Below are positions 17,161 through 24,856 of a stretch of DNA of 37,517 nucleotides, piece after piece. Source of the DNA: Gemmatimonadota bacterium. Its GTDB lineage: Bacteria > Gemmatimonadota > Gemmatimonadetes > Longimicrobiales > Gaopeijiaceae. The notes beneath the pieces were generated by a model that did no database searches, was not told the DNA's origin, and saw only the letters and a program-made list of their open reading frames with translations. Position 1 is the stretch's first letter. The number at the start of each line of letters is the position of its first letter. Made by a program: the position numbers and the translations under genes. The stretch lies in assembly GCA_007125125.1 (NCBI GenBank), contig SLDT01000102.1, forward strand, positions 1 through 37,517, written 5' to 3'.

Positions 17161-18962
17161 CTGTCCACCTCCGGCCGTCGGCCATTCGTTGGCGAAACCC
17201 GGTGCCGCTCGAGCTCCGCCGGGAAGTCACGCAGCAGCGACTCCATCGGGAGCGGTGTCATGCTCCCGAGGGCGCAGAGCGATCCGAGCTTCATCGTCTC
17301 CAGGAGGTCGGAGAGGAGTTCGAGCCTCTCGTCGGTCACTCCTCCCTGCCCGGGGTCCAGCATCTGGTCGAAGAGCTCCGTCCCGCGGACCGAGCCGATC
17401 CGGCAGGGGAAGCACTTCCCGCAGCTCTCGACTGCGCAGAAGGCCATGAGCCCTCTGCAGATCTCGACGAGGTCGTGCTCGTCCGTGTAGACGACCATCC
17501 CGGCATGGCCAAGGATGCCGCCGACCTTCTCGAGCGCCTCGAAGTCGAGGGGGGTGTCGAGCGCGGACTCCGGAAGAATGCCGCCGAGGGGGCCTCCCAC
17601 CTGTACCCCCTTGAAGGTGCGACCGCGCGCGATCCCTCCTGCCAACCCGAAGATGATCTCGCGGAGGGTCGTTCCGAGCTCGACCTCGTACAGACCGGGG
17701 CGCTCCACGGCGGTGTTCAGGCTGACGAGCTTCGTGCCCCTCGACCTGCCATGTCCGAAGGCACCCCAGGCGTCGCCCCCATGCTCGACGATCCAGGGAA
17801 GGTTGTGCAGGGTCTCCGTGTTGTTCACGGCGGTCGGGCGACCCCGCAACCCCTTGTGGGCCGGGAAGGGAGGCTTGTAGCTGACCAGGGCCGGAACTCC
17901 CTCGAGTGAGCGCAGGAGGCTCGTCTCCTCACCGCAGATGTAGGCGCCCTGGCCCTTCACGACCCGCACCTCGCAGTCGAAGTCCGAGCCGAGGATACCC
18001 TTCCCGATCAGTCCCGCCTCCCTCGCCTCCTCGACGGCACGGTTCAGGATGCGCAGTGCCCTGGGGTACTCGTAGCGGAGGTAGATGATCGCCTCGGAGG
18101 CCCCACACGCGTATGCGGCGATGAGGATCCCCTCGAGCTGCGTATGGGGGTCACACTCGATGAGCTCCTTGTCGATGTAGGAGCCCGCATCGCCCTCGTC
18201 CGCGTTGTCGACGACGTAGCGGATCCCGCTCCCGTCCTCGATGGGAGCCTCCCGGACCGACCGGAACTTGATCCCGGTGGGGAAGCCCGCGCCCCCCCGT
18301 CCCCGGAGCTGGCTGCGGTCGACCTCGTCGATGACCGCTTCCGGAGTCATGGTCCGGAGTGCCTTCTCGAGGGCGCCGTAGATACCGGCCTCGCGCGCGG
18401 CCACGAGCGAGGTCACGTCCCGACCGAAATGACGCAGGAGCACGCGTGGATGTCCTTCGGGCGGGAGCACGACCGGGTTCTCCGGTTCGTCCATCCCGAT
18501 GGGTTCACCCGCCTGGAGGCGGGCGAGCACCTGGTCGGGCGCGCCCTCCGTGGCGAGGGAGACGGGAAGCCCGTCGACCATCACGTTCGGTCCGAGTCCG
18601 CAGTACCCGAGGCAGGCCACGTGCGAAAGGCGGATCCCCTCGCCGACGTCCCCGACTCGGACGCCGAGCGCCTTCTCGAAGTGTGCCTCGAGCGCGTCGC
18701 ACCCTCCGTTCGGCGCCGCGCGGCACGCCTCGCCGATGCAGACTTGCAGTTCGTGCTCCGCGGGCTCGTCGTGGGCCAGTTCCTCGTAGAACTTCGCCGT
18801 CGACCGCACGTGCGCCGGCGGGAGGTTGTACTGTGTGGCCAGGTCGAGGATGTCCTGGTCCGAGATGTGGCCTTGCGTTTCGTGAAGAATCGAGAGACGG
18901 TCATAGACCGTGGTTCCCTCGCCAAGGAACTTGTTCTGCAGGGCGATCAGGTTTCGCGACAT
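17157..18962 (-). CDS. fdsB: Formate dehydrogenase diaphorase subunit: fused FdsG (NuoE-like) and FdsB (NuoF-like)
   Basis: 601 residues from the ATG at 18962, preceded by GGAGG. Residues 1 to about 150 are a NuoE-like thioredoxin-fold domain with [2Fe-2S] ligands C75, C80, C117 and C121 (CIGEAC and CLGYC). From about 170 a NuoF-like domain follows: FMN/NADH loop GRGGAGFPTG (221-230), KGQGAYICGEET (336-347) and the [4Fe-4S] site C514/C517/C520 with C563 (SCGKCFPC, SLC). It would take electrons from the catalytic subunit and reduce NAD+. In Fds-type enzymes the two domains are separate FdsG and FdsB proteins; here they are a single chain. The frame stays open upstream to 19427 but that part lacks family similarity. 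First gene of the formate operon. Confidence 0.92.
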
Positions 18963-19052
18963 CGAGTCACGCCCCTCCGGGCATGTGCAGTGGGATTTCT
19001 CTCTTGTCCCCCTACGGTACGGCGCCAGCGGCTCGGATGCAACGTTCCCCGG

Positions 19053-19089
19053 GACGGAAACCCGATGTCGTCGAGCACCGGTTTCCGTC
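19053..19089. promoter_or_regulatory. 10-bp inverted repeat upstream of the formate dehydrogenase operon
   Basis: GACGGAAACC (19053-19062) and GGTTTCCGTC (19080-19089) are exact mirror copies separated by 17 bases. The element lies about 90-127 bases before the formate operon start and 160-196 bases before the divergent asparaginase start. Repeat centres are 27 bases apart, near 2.5 helical turns, so it could act as an RNA hairpin in a leader or as a binding site. The regulator is unknown. Confidence 0.5.
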
Positions 19090-19106
19090 GGACTCGCGTC
19101 GGGTAC

Positions 19107-19135
19107 TTGCATCGCGCCCCTTGCGCCCATACTCT
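19107..19135 (+). promoter_or_regulatory. Candidate sigma-70-type promoter for the asparaginase pair
   Basis: TTGCAT (19107-19112) and TACTCT (19130-19135) are separated by 17 bases. Transcription would begin near 19142, about 107 bases before the chosen ATG. Moderate match only. Confidence 0.35.
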
Positions 19136-19248
19136 GCCCGGACGTAACCATGATGTAATCTGTTGAGAAGCCCAGCCCACTCGAACCCTCCCCACCCCCA
19201 CGCTCGGTGCATGTCAGGATCGATTGCACCAGAGAGCATGCCACGACC

Positions 19249-20385
19249 ATGACTCGAAAGCTGACCCGGAGAGACTTCCTCAAGACCGGTGGCGCTGCCG
19301 CCGGTGCGGGGCTGGCTCTGCCCGGTGCACTCGAGGCTGCGGCGAGCCCTTCCTCCCCGGCCACCGTTTCCGGAGCAGCCGCGCTCCACCTGAGACAGAA
19401 CAGGCCGCTCGTGATCTCGTCGGGCAACGGTCACCGCTATCGTCACGACGGAGAGCTGACATGTGTCGAGACGGTGTTCAAGCTCATGACCGAAGGAGCC
19501 GATGTCCTCGATGCGATCATTGAAGGGGTGCGCCTGAACGAACTCGACCCCGGCGACACGAGCGTCGGCTATGGGGGTCTCCCGAACGGGGACGGAGTCG
19601 TCCAGCTCGATGCCTCGTGCATGCATGGTCCGAGCCGCCGCGCAGGTGCGGTGGCATGCCTCGAGGGCATCCGGACCCCCTCGGCCGTCGCGCGAGACGT
19701 GATGAACCGAACGGACCACCACCTCCTCGTGGGGCCTGATGCCCAGCGGTTTGCGAGGAACATGGGCTACACGATCGAGGACGATCTGAACAGCGACCTC
19801 TCGCGGGCTCGCTGGCTCGAGTGGCGACGCCGCACCGATCCCTCCCGCTGGCCGAGCGAGTCCGACGAGCAGCGGATCGGGTTCCTTGCCGGGCAGGAGA
19901 TGGTCCGGGACGGACTCATCGATCCGGAGCACTACTGGGGCACGATCAACTGCAACGCGATCAACCCGGCAGGTGCGCTGGCGGGCTGCACCACGACGAG
20001 CGGCCTCGCCTGGAAGATACCGGGCAGGGTGGGCGACTCCCCGATCCTCGGCGCCGGTCTCTACGTGGACAACGAGGTGGGTGCCGCCGGTTCGACGGGC
20101 CGGGGCGAGGCCAACCTCTACAACCTCACCTCCTTCCTCATCGTCGAGAACCTGAGGCGCGGTCTATCGCCCCTCGACGCGGGGATCGAGGCACTTCGCC
20201 GGGTCCAGGCGAACACCGTCGAGCCCAGGCTCCTGAACGACGCGGGGGAGCCAAGCTTCAACCTCCGATTCTACATCGTGAACGCCGCGGGTGCCCATGC
20301 GGGCGTCTCGCTGCGGAGCGGGGGGCAGTTCGCGGTCTGCACCGAGAACGGCCCAGAACTCCAACCCTTCGAATCCCTTCTCTGA
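19249..20385 (+). CDS. Tat-exported N4-(beta-N-acetylglucosaminyl)-L-asparaginase / isoaspartyl peptidase family Ntn hydrolase
   Basis: 378 residues from ATG 19249. The N-terminus TRRDFLKTGG followed by an Ala/Gly-rich stretch is a twin-arginine signal, so the protein folds before export. The body is a type 2 asparaginase: LNELDPGDTSVGYGGLPN, DASCM, and the autoprocessing site HYWGTINCNAINPAGALAG, with Thr232 as the expected N-terminal nucleophile after self-cleavage between Gly231 and Thr232. Substrate residues GRVGDSPILGAGLYVDN and the GAAGSTGRGE loop are intact. Known members hydrolyse glycosylasparagine or beta-aspartyl peptides; the two are hard to tell apart by sequence. Gly before Thr instead of the common Asp is a variant. 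The following cyanophycinase-like gene begins right after the stop. Confidence 0.85.
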   Translation: MTRKLTRRDFLKTGGAAAGAGLALPGALEAAASPSSPATVSGAAALHLRQNRPLVISSGNGHRYRHDGELTCVETVFKLMTEGADVLDAIIEGVRLNELDPGDTSVGYGGLPNGDGVVQLDASCMHGPSRRAGAVACLEGIRTPSAVARDVMNRTDHHLLVGPDAQRFARNMGYTIEDDLNSDLSRARWLEWRRRTDPSRWPSESDEQRIGFLAGQEMVRDGLIDPEHYWGTINCNAINPAGALAGCTTTSGLAWKIPGRVGDSPILGAGLYVDNEVGAAGSTGRGEANLYNLTSFLIVENLRRGLSPLDAGIEALRRVQANTVEPRLLNDAGEPSFNLRFYIVNAAGAHAGVSLRSGGQFAVCTENGPELQPFESLL

Positions 20386-21492
20386 ATGAGGCACAAGACG
20401 ACCATGGAAGCACCACGCCGAAGCTGGTTGACCCTCGTCCCCCTCGCAGCCGTGCTCCTCTTCTGGGGATGCGGCGGGTCGGACTCGGGCACGAACATTG
20501 TCGACGAAGAGGAACTCTGTGAGGCGTTGCCCTCCGGAGCGGCCTCGGAGATCCTGGGCCGAATGAACCTGCGCGACGCGCAGCCGACCCCGCACATCGT
20601 CCTGCAGGGCGGCGGGTCGAGCAATGTCGTGGCGGCACGCCGATTCGCCGAGGGCGCGGATGCGGGTGACATCACGGTCCTGCGCGTCCAGGGGCCCCTC
20701 ACGAACTACAACACGTACTTCCGGAACACCGTCGGGGCCGTGCCCCGGCCGGGTTCGGTCTCGACGGTACGCATGACCGACCCATCGACCGGATCCGCAG
20801 CAGGCGTTCTCTGCCAGGTGAGCAACTCCGAGGCGATCTTCTTCGTCGGGGTTGACCAGTACAACTTCACGACCCGCCTCCCCCAGGTGCTCCGGGATTC
20901 CGTGAACGCGCTGCATGGCCGCGGAGCTCCCCTGTCGGCCTTCGGGGCCCCCGTCATGATCTTCGGCGAGTACATTCTCGAGGGCGCGGACGGGAACATC
21001 GACTGGGTGCCCTTCGAGGTCGACACCCTGGGAGTCATCATCGAGGAGTTCCCGGACCCGCACCTCATGGAGCCAACCGACCCGCGGATCCAGGTCGTGC
21101 CCTCGACCTTCGCGAATCCGGCCTTCCAGAACATGATCATCGACTCGAACTTCAGCGAGCAGTTCCGCGAGGGGCGCCTCCTGGTCCAGCTGGCGAAGAT
21201 GAAGGAGATCACCGGACGCGACACGGTATACGGACTTGGCCTGGACGAGCAGGCCGCCTTCTCGCTGGAACCGAACGGGACCTTCCGGATCAATGCGAAC
21301 CCCGGCCGCTTCCTCTTCGTCTACCGGTACACGGGGAGCGCTACGATGGTCGAAGGTCAGCCCCTGCAGATGAACGGAATCGAGCGCATCCAGCTCCCGA
21401 ACCTCATCGTGGGGACCTGGCCGCTCAACTTCGACGACTACACGATCTCGCGCCTCGCGGTTGTGGACGGGGAGGTCCAGTCCTTGCCCTGA
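20386..21492 (+). CDS. Cyanophycinase-like (peptidase S51) lipoprotein lacking the catalytic serine
   Basis: 368 residues from the ATG at 20386 that abuts the previous TGA; a Met six codons in is also possible. A hydrophobic signal ends at WGCGGSDSG, with Cys29 as lipidation site, so it is probably an outer-membrane or periplasmic lipoprotein. Similarity to S51 peptidases is suggested by HIVLQGGG (residues 70-77), RFAEGADAGDITVL, and especially EAIFFVGVDQ (149-158), the counterpart of the IFFTGGDQ motif. The nucleophile motif GTSAGA that should follow is replaced by LSAFGAPVM (173-181), with alanine at the serine position. I infer a binding or non-peptidase role. Identity to the family is by motif reading only. 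Pairing with an isoaspartyl-peptidase family enzyme is notable. Confidence 0.55.
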   Translation: MRHKTTMEAPRRSWLTLVPLAAVLLFWGCGGSDSGTNIVDEEELCEALPSGAASEILGRMNLRDAQPTPHIVLQGGGSSNVVAARRFAEGADAGDITVLRVQGPLTNYNTYFRNTVGAVPRPGSVSTVRMTDPSTGSAAGVLCQVSNSEAIFFVGVDQYNFTTRLPQVLRDSVNALHGRGAPLSAFGAPVMIFGEYILEGADGNIDWVPFEVDTLGVIIEEFPDPHLMEPTDPRIQVVPSTFANPAFQNMIIDSNFSEQFREGRLLVQLAKMKEITGRDTVYGLGLDEQAAFSLEPNGTFRINANPGRFLFVYRYTGSATMVEGQPLQMNGIERIQLPNLIVGTWPLNFDDYTISRLAVVDGEVQSLP

Positions 21493-21530
21493 CGAGCTCC
21501 ACAGCGTTGGCAGGGTCCATTTCAGGCGTT

Positions 21531-21566
21531 CAGGGGGGCCGGAAGCAGGTGCTTCCGGTCCCCCTG
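21531..21566 (+). terminator. Bidirectional terminator between convergent genes
   Basis: CAGGGGGGCCGGAAGC (21531-21546) pairs over 16 bases (one G-T) with GCTTCCGGTCCCCCTG (21551-21566) around an AGGT loop, followed by TTCTTC. It lies 38 bases after the cyanophycinase-like gene and 7 bases beyond the end of moaB on the other strand. Confidence 0.75.
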
Positions 21567-21573
21567 TTCTTCA

Positions 21574-22101
21574 TCAATTCTGCCGGTGCCGGTGCAGGAG
21601 TTCCCATGCGAGGTGCGCGAGCTCGGGAATGACGAGACGCCGCATCGCCAGCCCGACGGCATTCGGGGAACCGGGCATCGAAAAGAGCACCGTGTCCCGG
21701 AACACCCCCGCCGTCGCCCGGGAGAGCATCGCTCCTGATCCGATCTCCTCGAAGGACAGCACCCGAAAGATCTCCCCGAAACCGGGAAGCCGCTTCTCGA
21801 GAAGCCCCTCCACGATGTCGACAGTGTTGTCCCTCCGCGCGATCCCCGTGCCGCCGTTCAAGATGAGGACATCCACCGACCGGACCCCCTTCAGGATGGC
21901 ACCGCGGATCCCGTCCGGATCGTCGCGCACGATCGTGCGGAAGGTGACGCGGTGCCCGGCCTCTTCGAGAAGCTCGCAGGCAAGCGAGCCGGAGCGATCC
22001 GTCTTCGAGGTCCGGGTGTCGCTCACCGTGACGACGCCGCATGGAACCGATTGTCCCGCTGACGCCTCCTGGTGTTCCCGATAGGAGACCGACTCGGCCA
22101 T
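21574..22101 (-). CDS. moaB: Molybdenum cofactor biosynthesis protein MoaB
   Basis: 175 residues. MoaB/Mog proteins adenylylate molybdopterin before metal insertion. Visible motifs are CGVVTVSDTR, LNGGTGIARRD (82-91), LPGFGEIFRVLSFEEIGSGAMLSRATAG and SMPGSPNAVGLAM, all characteristic of this family. The ATG at 22101 shares its A with the TGA of the upstream lipoprotein gene (TGATG), so translation is likely coupled. It is 2.6 kb from the formate dehydrogenase operon and is the only cofactor gene in view, so it plausibly serves that enzyme among others. Confidence 0.92.
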   Translation of the reverse strand: MAESVSYREHQEASAGQSVPCGVVTVSDTRTSKTDRSGSLACELLEEAGHRVTFRTIVRDDPDGIRGAILKGVRSVDVLILNGGTGIARRDNTVDIVEGLLEKRLPGFGEIFRVLSFEEIGSGAMLSRATAGVFRDTVLFSMPGSPNAVGLAMRRLVIPELAHLAWELLHRHRQN

Positions 22102-22604
22102 CAGGGTATCACCTCGACCACGAACTCGAGCTGGTGCGGCTCGCCCAGTACCGGCTCGCTCCCCGGGTCGTTCCCCGAGACCCGCCGGCCGATCAGGACG
22201 ACTGTTCCCGATCCTGCCTCCGGAAAGGTCATGCGAACGAATCGCTGGAGACTTCGATTTGCCGGGGTGCAGCGCTGCCCCGGCACCCCGGCTCGGTCCC
22301 AGGGTGTGACCTCGATGCGATTGCCGCTCGTGCTCACCGTGGCATCGTCGGGGAACCAGCAGACATTCGGCCCGATCGTGATCAGGCGGGCATCGAACGC
22401 GACCCCGGCCCGGACGCTGTCCGGAAACACGAACCGGGCTCGCAGCTCCGGGTCGGGCGTGTCGAAGGGGTGGTCGACCCACACGATCACGCCCTGGACG
22501 ATCGGGCTGTTCGGTGGAACGGGCGAGAAGTCGTCACAAGCTGCCACTGTCGCCGCCAGGAGAAGCAGCCCCAGCGTCCCGCAGACCCCCTGCATCTTGA
22601 ACAT
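22101..22604 (-). CDS. Lipoprotein of unknown function
   Basis: 167 residues from ATG 22604, with a G-rich ribosome site. The signal MFKMQGVCGTLGLLLLAATVAAC ends in a good lipobox with Cys23. The mature protein starts with DDFSPVPPNSP and continues in short beta-like stretches; two cysteines (in NVCWFPDD and GQRCTP) could form a disulfide. I recognise no family. It is translationally coupled to moaB, but a role in cofactor metabolism is unlikely for a lipidated envelope protein. Confidence 0.7.
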   Translation of the reverse strand: MFKMQGVCGTLGLLLLAATVAACDDFSPVPPNSPIVQGVIVWVDHPFDTPDPELRARFVFPDSVRAGVAFDARLITIGPNVCWFPDDATVSTSGNRIEVTPWDRAGVPGQRCTPANRSLQRFVRMTFPEAGSGTVVLIGRRVSGNDPGSEPVLGEPHQLEFVVEVIP

Positions 22605-22686
22605 CGTGGTCCCCCGCCCGATAGAGACGATCCCTGATCCTGCCCTCAATCTCGAAGCAGACGTGTCGGGCGTCCACTCCCTCGGA

Positions 22687-22718
22687 CCCGCCCGGTAGCA
22701 GACCGCTCCCCGGGCGGG
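22687..22718 (-). terminator. Hairpin downstream of the aldo/keto reductase gene
   Basis: CCCGCCCGG (22687-22695) and CCGGGCGGG (22710-22718) form a perfect 9-bp stem with a 14-base loop, 26 bases after the stop of the leftward aldo/keto reductase gene. No T run follows. Likely terminator separating it from the lipoprotein-moaB pair. Confidence 0.5.
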
Positions 22719-22744
22719 CCCATGCACTCACCCCCTCCGAGGAC

Positions 22745-23734
22745 TCAGCCGAGCGCGTCCCAGTGCTCCTCCATCCGGCGCTTCATCGCCGCATCCGGGA
22801 GCGCTCCCCGTGCCGCACCGAGGTTGTCTTCGAGGTGGCGGACCTGGGTCGTCCCGGGGATCGCCACGGTGACGGCGGGGTGCGCGAGGTTGTACTTCAG
22901 GAAGTACTGTGCCCAGGTCGTCGCACCGATCTCGGCCGCCCAGTCGGGAAGAGGAACATCGGCCACCTGCGGGAAGAGGTTCCGCCCACCACGCCCCCCG
23001 AAGGGCACGTTCAGCATGACGGCCATCCCCCGGTCCTGCGCCAGGGGAAGGACTTCGTCGGCTGCACCCCGATTCCCGATCGAGTAGTCGACCTGGATGA
23101 AGTCCATCGGCTCCTGCCGCATGAGTTCGAGAAGCCGCGGGTATGCTGCCGGACTCGAAGTCGAGGTCCCGTAGTAGCGGAGCCGACCCTGCTCCTTCCA
23201 CTCCCGCAGGACCGGCATGAGCACATCGGTTCCGTTCAGGTTGTGCACCATCATGAGGTCGATCGTCTCGACCTGGAGCCGCTCGAACGCCTCCCGCAAC
23301 TGGGTCATTCCCTGCTCGAGGTCGTTCTGCGGAGCGGTGCACTTCGTCGCGATGAAGTATCGGTCCCGACCCCCGATCTCCTGCAGGATCTCCCCGATCA
23401 CGATTTCGGCCCGCCCGTACCCGCGCGCCGTGTCGATCACGGTTCCCCCGAGCTCGGGCATCCGCCGGATCACGTCGCGCCTCACGGCAATGTCCGCAGC
23501 TTCGGTCACGCTGTACTGGTTCGTGCCGAGGCCGACGACAGGGATTGGCTCCCCGGTCTTCGGCACAGGTCGCGTGATGAGGTCCCGCACTCCATCTTGA
23601 CCGTAGTGCGCGGAGCGAGGCCCCGTGGCCGACCTGGCCTCGAGGGGAAGGCGGCCCAGAGCCAGTCCGGCACCGGCGAGAAGTCCGGCACGAATGGCGT
23701 CGCGGCGGGTGAGGTGTCCGTCGAAGGGAGCCAT
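22745..23734 (-). CDS. Tat-exported aldo/keto reductase
   Basis: 329 residues from ATG 23734, with GGAG seven bases upstream. The start LTRRDAIRAGLLAGAGLALG is a twin-arginine signal peptide, fitting an NADPH enzyme that is loaded with cofactor before export. The catalytic tetrad of aldo/keto reductases is complete: D101 and Y106 in VIDTARGYGRAE, K131 in IATKC and H164 in MMVHNL. The nucleotide-binding C-terminus (AIPGTTQVRHLEDNLGAA) is also present. Substrate is unknown. It is transcribed divergently from the OmpA-like gene across a 330-base gap. Confidence 0.88.
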   Translation of the reverse strand: MAPFDGHLTRRDAIRAGLLAGAGLALGRLPLEARSATGPRSAHYGQDGVRDLITRPVPKTGEPIPVVGLGTNQYSVTEAADIAVRRDVIRRMPELGGTVIDTARGYGRAEIVIGEILQEIGGRDRYFIATKCTAPQNDLEQGMTQLREAFERLQVETIDLMMVHNLNGTDVLMPVLREWKEQGRLRYYGTSTSSPAAYPRLLELMRQEPMDFIQVDYSIGNRGAADEVLPLAQDRGMAVMLNVPFGGRGGRNLFPQVADVPLPDWAAEIGATTWAQYFLKYNLAHPAVTVAIPGTTQVRHLEDNLGAARGALPDAAMKRRMEEHWDALG

Positions 23735-23912
23735 GGGGTTCTCCGGTTCGGGTGATCGATCGTCCCTGGGGTGTTCTGCAAGGAAACCCGAACTGCCGAA
23801 AACGTTATCTTCAGGCCGGCTGCTCCTGCACGCCGGGAGACCCCCGGCACAAAGTTCCCGGGTTCCCCGGAACGAAACTCGTGGCCCTTGCGAGGGACGA
23901 GGGTGCTCCCGC

Positions 23913-23933
23913 GTCGAGAGTCCTTCTCTCGAC
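23913..23933. repeat. 8-bp dyad, possible activator site upstream of the sigma-54-like promoter
   Basis: GTCGAGAG and CTCTCGAC flank TCCTT. The centre lies about 60 bases upstream of the predicted start site near 23983, a short but feasible distance for an enhancer-binding protein site. It does not match the TGTC-N10-GACA sites described for GlrR. It could equally be an RNA hairpin on an unknown transcript. Confidence 0.4.
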
Positions 23934-23957
23934 TGGACTTGGCACGCCACGAGTGGG

Positions 23958-23972
23958 TGGCATCGGCCTTGC
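23958..23972 (+). promoter_or_regulatory. Candidate sigma-54 (-24/-12) promoter for the OmpA-like lipoprotein
   Basis: TGGCAT, five bases, TTGC: the GG and GC doublets are separated by exactly 10 bases, as sigma-54 requires (consensus TGGCAC-N5-TTGC). The only departures are at weakly conserved positions. It points toward the OmpA-like gene 90 bases away, and the next gene after that encodes a sigma-54 activator. Confidence 0.5.
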
Positions 23973-24064
23973 GCCTCTCAGGAGCGGGGCTGGACATCGG
24001 CCCCCGCCTGCCGCACCTCAGGCGGCGGCGGATCTCACCACCCCCGGAAGGAGCAGGAATTCCG

Positions 24065-24763
24065 ATGAAGACGATCCGAACCTCAACGCTTCCCCGCGCG
24101 GCGGTCACCCTCGGGGGCCTCCTCCTGATCGCCTCGTCGTGCGCCCACGTCAAGCCCGAGGAACTCGACCGGGAGCTCGTGCGGGTCCAGAACGAACTCC
24201 GCGAGGAAATCCGCCAGGGCGACGAGGCCGTCGAGCAGCGTCTCAATGCACGAATCGACGAGCGGACCGCACCGCTCGAGCGGCGACTTGCCACCCTCGA
24301 GGGAGAGCTGAACAACCTTCGCGAGGAGTTCGCCGTCACGATCGAGCGGCTCGAGAACGCGGTCCGCTTCAATGCACCGGTCCACTTCGCCTTTGACGAC
24401 GACAGGGTTCGCGCCGAGGACCGTCCCGTCCTGGAGCGATTCGCAGAGGTCGTGCGCGAGTACTACGACGGGGCCCTGATCACGGTAGAGGGCTTCACCG
24501 ATCCCGCCGGCGACCCGGCCTACAACCTTCGTCTCGGCGAGCGGCGGGCCGAGTCCGTGAAGAGCTTCCTCGTCGAACGGGGGCTGAACGGCGAGCGACT
24601 TCGCACCGTGAGCTACGGCGCCTCGGCCGATCGTCAGGTGATCCCCGGCGCGGCCGGCCCCGGCGGCGAGGGGTGGCAGAACCGCCGGGTCGCGCTGGTG
24701 ATCGACTTCAGCGGAACGGCGCCCGCCCGCCAGCCCGTTGCGAACGACGGCGAGGACGGCTGA
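24065..24763 (+). CDS. OmpA/Pal-type peptidoglycan-associated lipoprotein with coiled coil
   Basis: 232 residues from ATG 24065, preceded by an AGGAGCAGGA tract. A signal peptide ends in IASSC (Cys21). Residues about 25-98 are a charged heptad-like coiled coil (ELDRELVRVQNELREEIRQG and onward). The C-terminal 120 residues are an OmpA peptidoglycan-binding domain: VHFAFDDDRVRAEDRPVLERFA, EGFTDPAGDPAYNLRLGERRAESV and GLNGERLRTVSYGA. This ties the outer membrane to the cell wall or senses their spacing. A hairpin follows, then the NtrC-type regulator gene. The glycine/proline/alanine tail after the domain is unusual but short. Confidence 0.88.
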   Translation: MKTIRTSTLPRAAVTLGGLLLIASSCAHVKPEELDRELVRVQNELREEIRQGDEAVEQRLNARIDERTAPLERRLATLEGELNNLREEFAVTIERLENAVRFNAPVHFAFDDDRVRAEDRPVLERFAEVVREYYDGALITVEGFTDPAGDPAYNLRLGERRAESVKSFLVERGLNGERLRTVSYGASADRQVIPGAAGPGGEGWQNRRVALVIDFSGTAPARQPVANDGEDG

Positions 24764-24791
24764 GGCCCGCCCGGCAGGGCAGGGGGCGCGG

Positions 24792-24827
24792 CCGGCGCGG
24801 GAATCCAGTACTTTGATCCCGCGCCGG
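24792..24827 (+). terminator. Hairpin between the OmpA-like gene and the two-component operon
   Basis: CCGGCGCGGGA (24792-24802) and TCCCGCGCCGG (24817-24827) form a perfect 11-bp stem with a 14-base loop, 28 bases after the lipoprotein stop and 29 before the regulator start. No T run follows, so read-through into the regulator operon is possible. Confidence 0.5.
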
Positions 24828-24856
24828 TCCGCTCACGCCCACCCCCGCCTCCTCAC

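Larger units (their letters stand above)
23735..24064. other. 330-base divergent intergenic region rich in dyads
   Basis: No gene is seen here. It holds the control region for the aldo/keto reductase (leftward) and the OmpA-like lipoprotein (rightward). Recognisable elements are a perfect 8-bp dyad GTCGAGAG/CTCTCGAC (23913-23920 and 23926-23933), a sigma-54-like promoter at 23958-23972, and a 7-bp hairpin CCGCCTG/CAGGCGG (24004-24010 and 24019-24025) in the expected leader of the lipoprotein gene. Confidence 0.6.
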
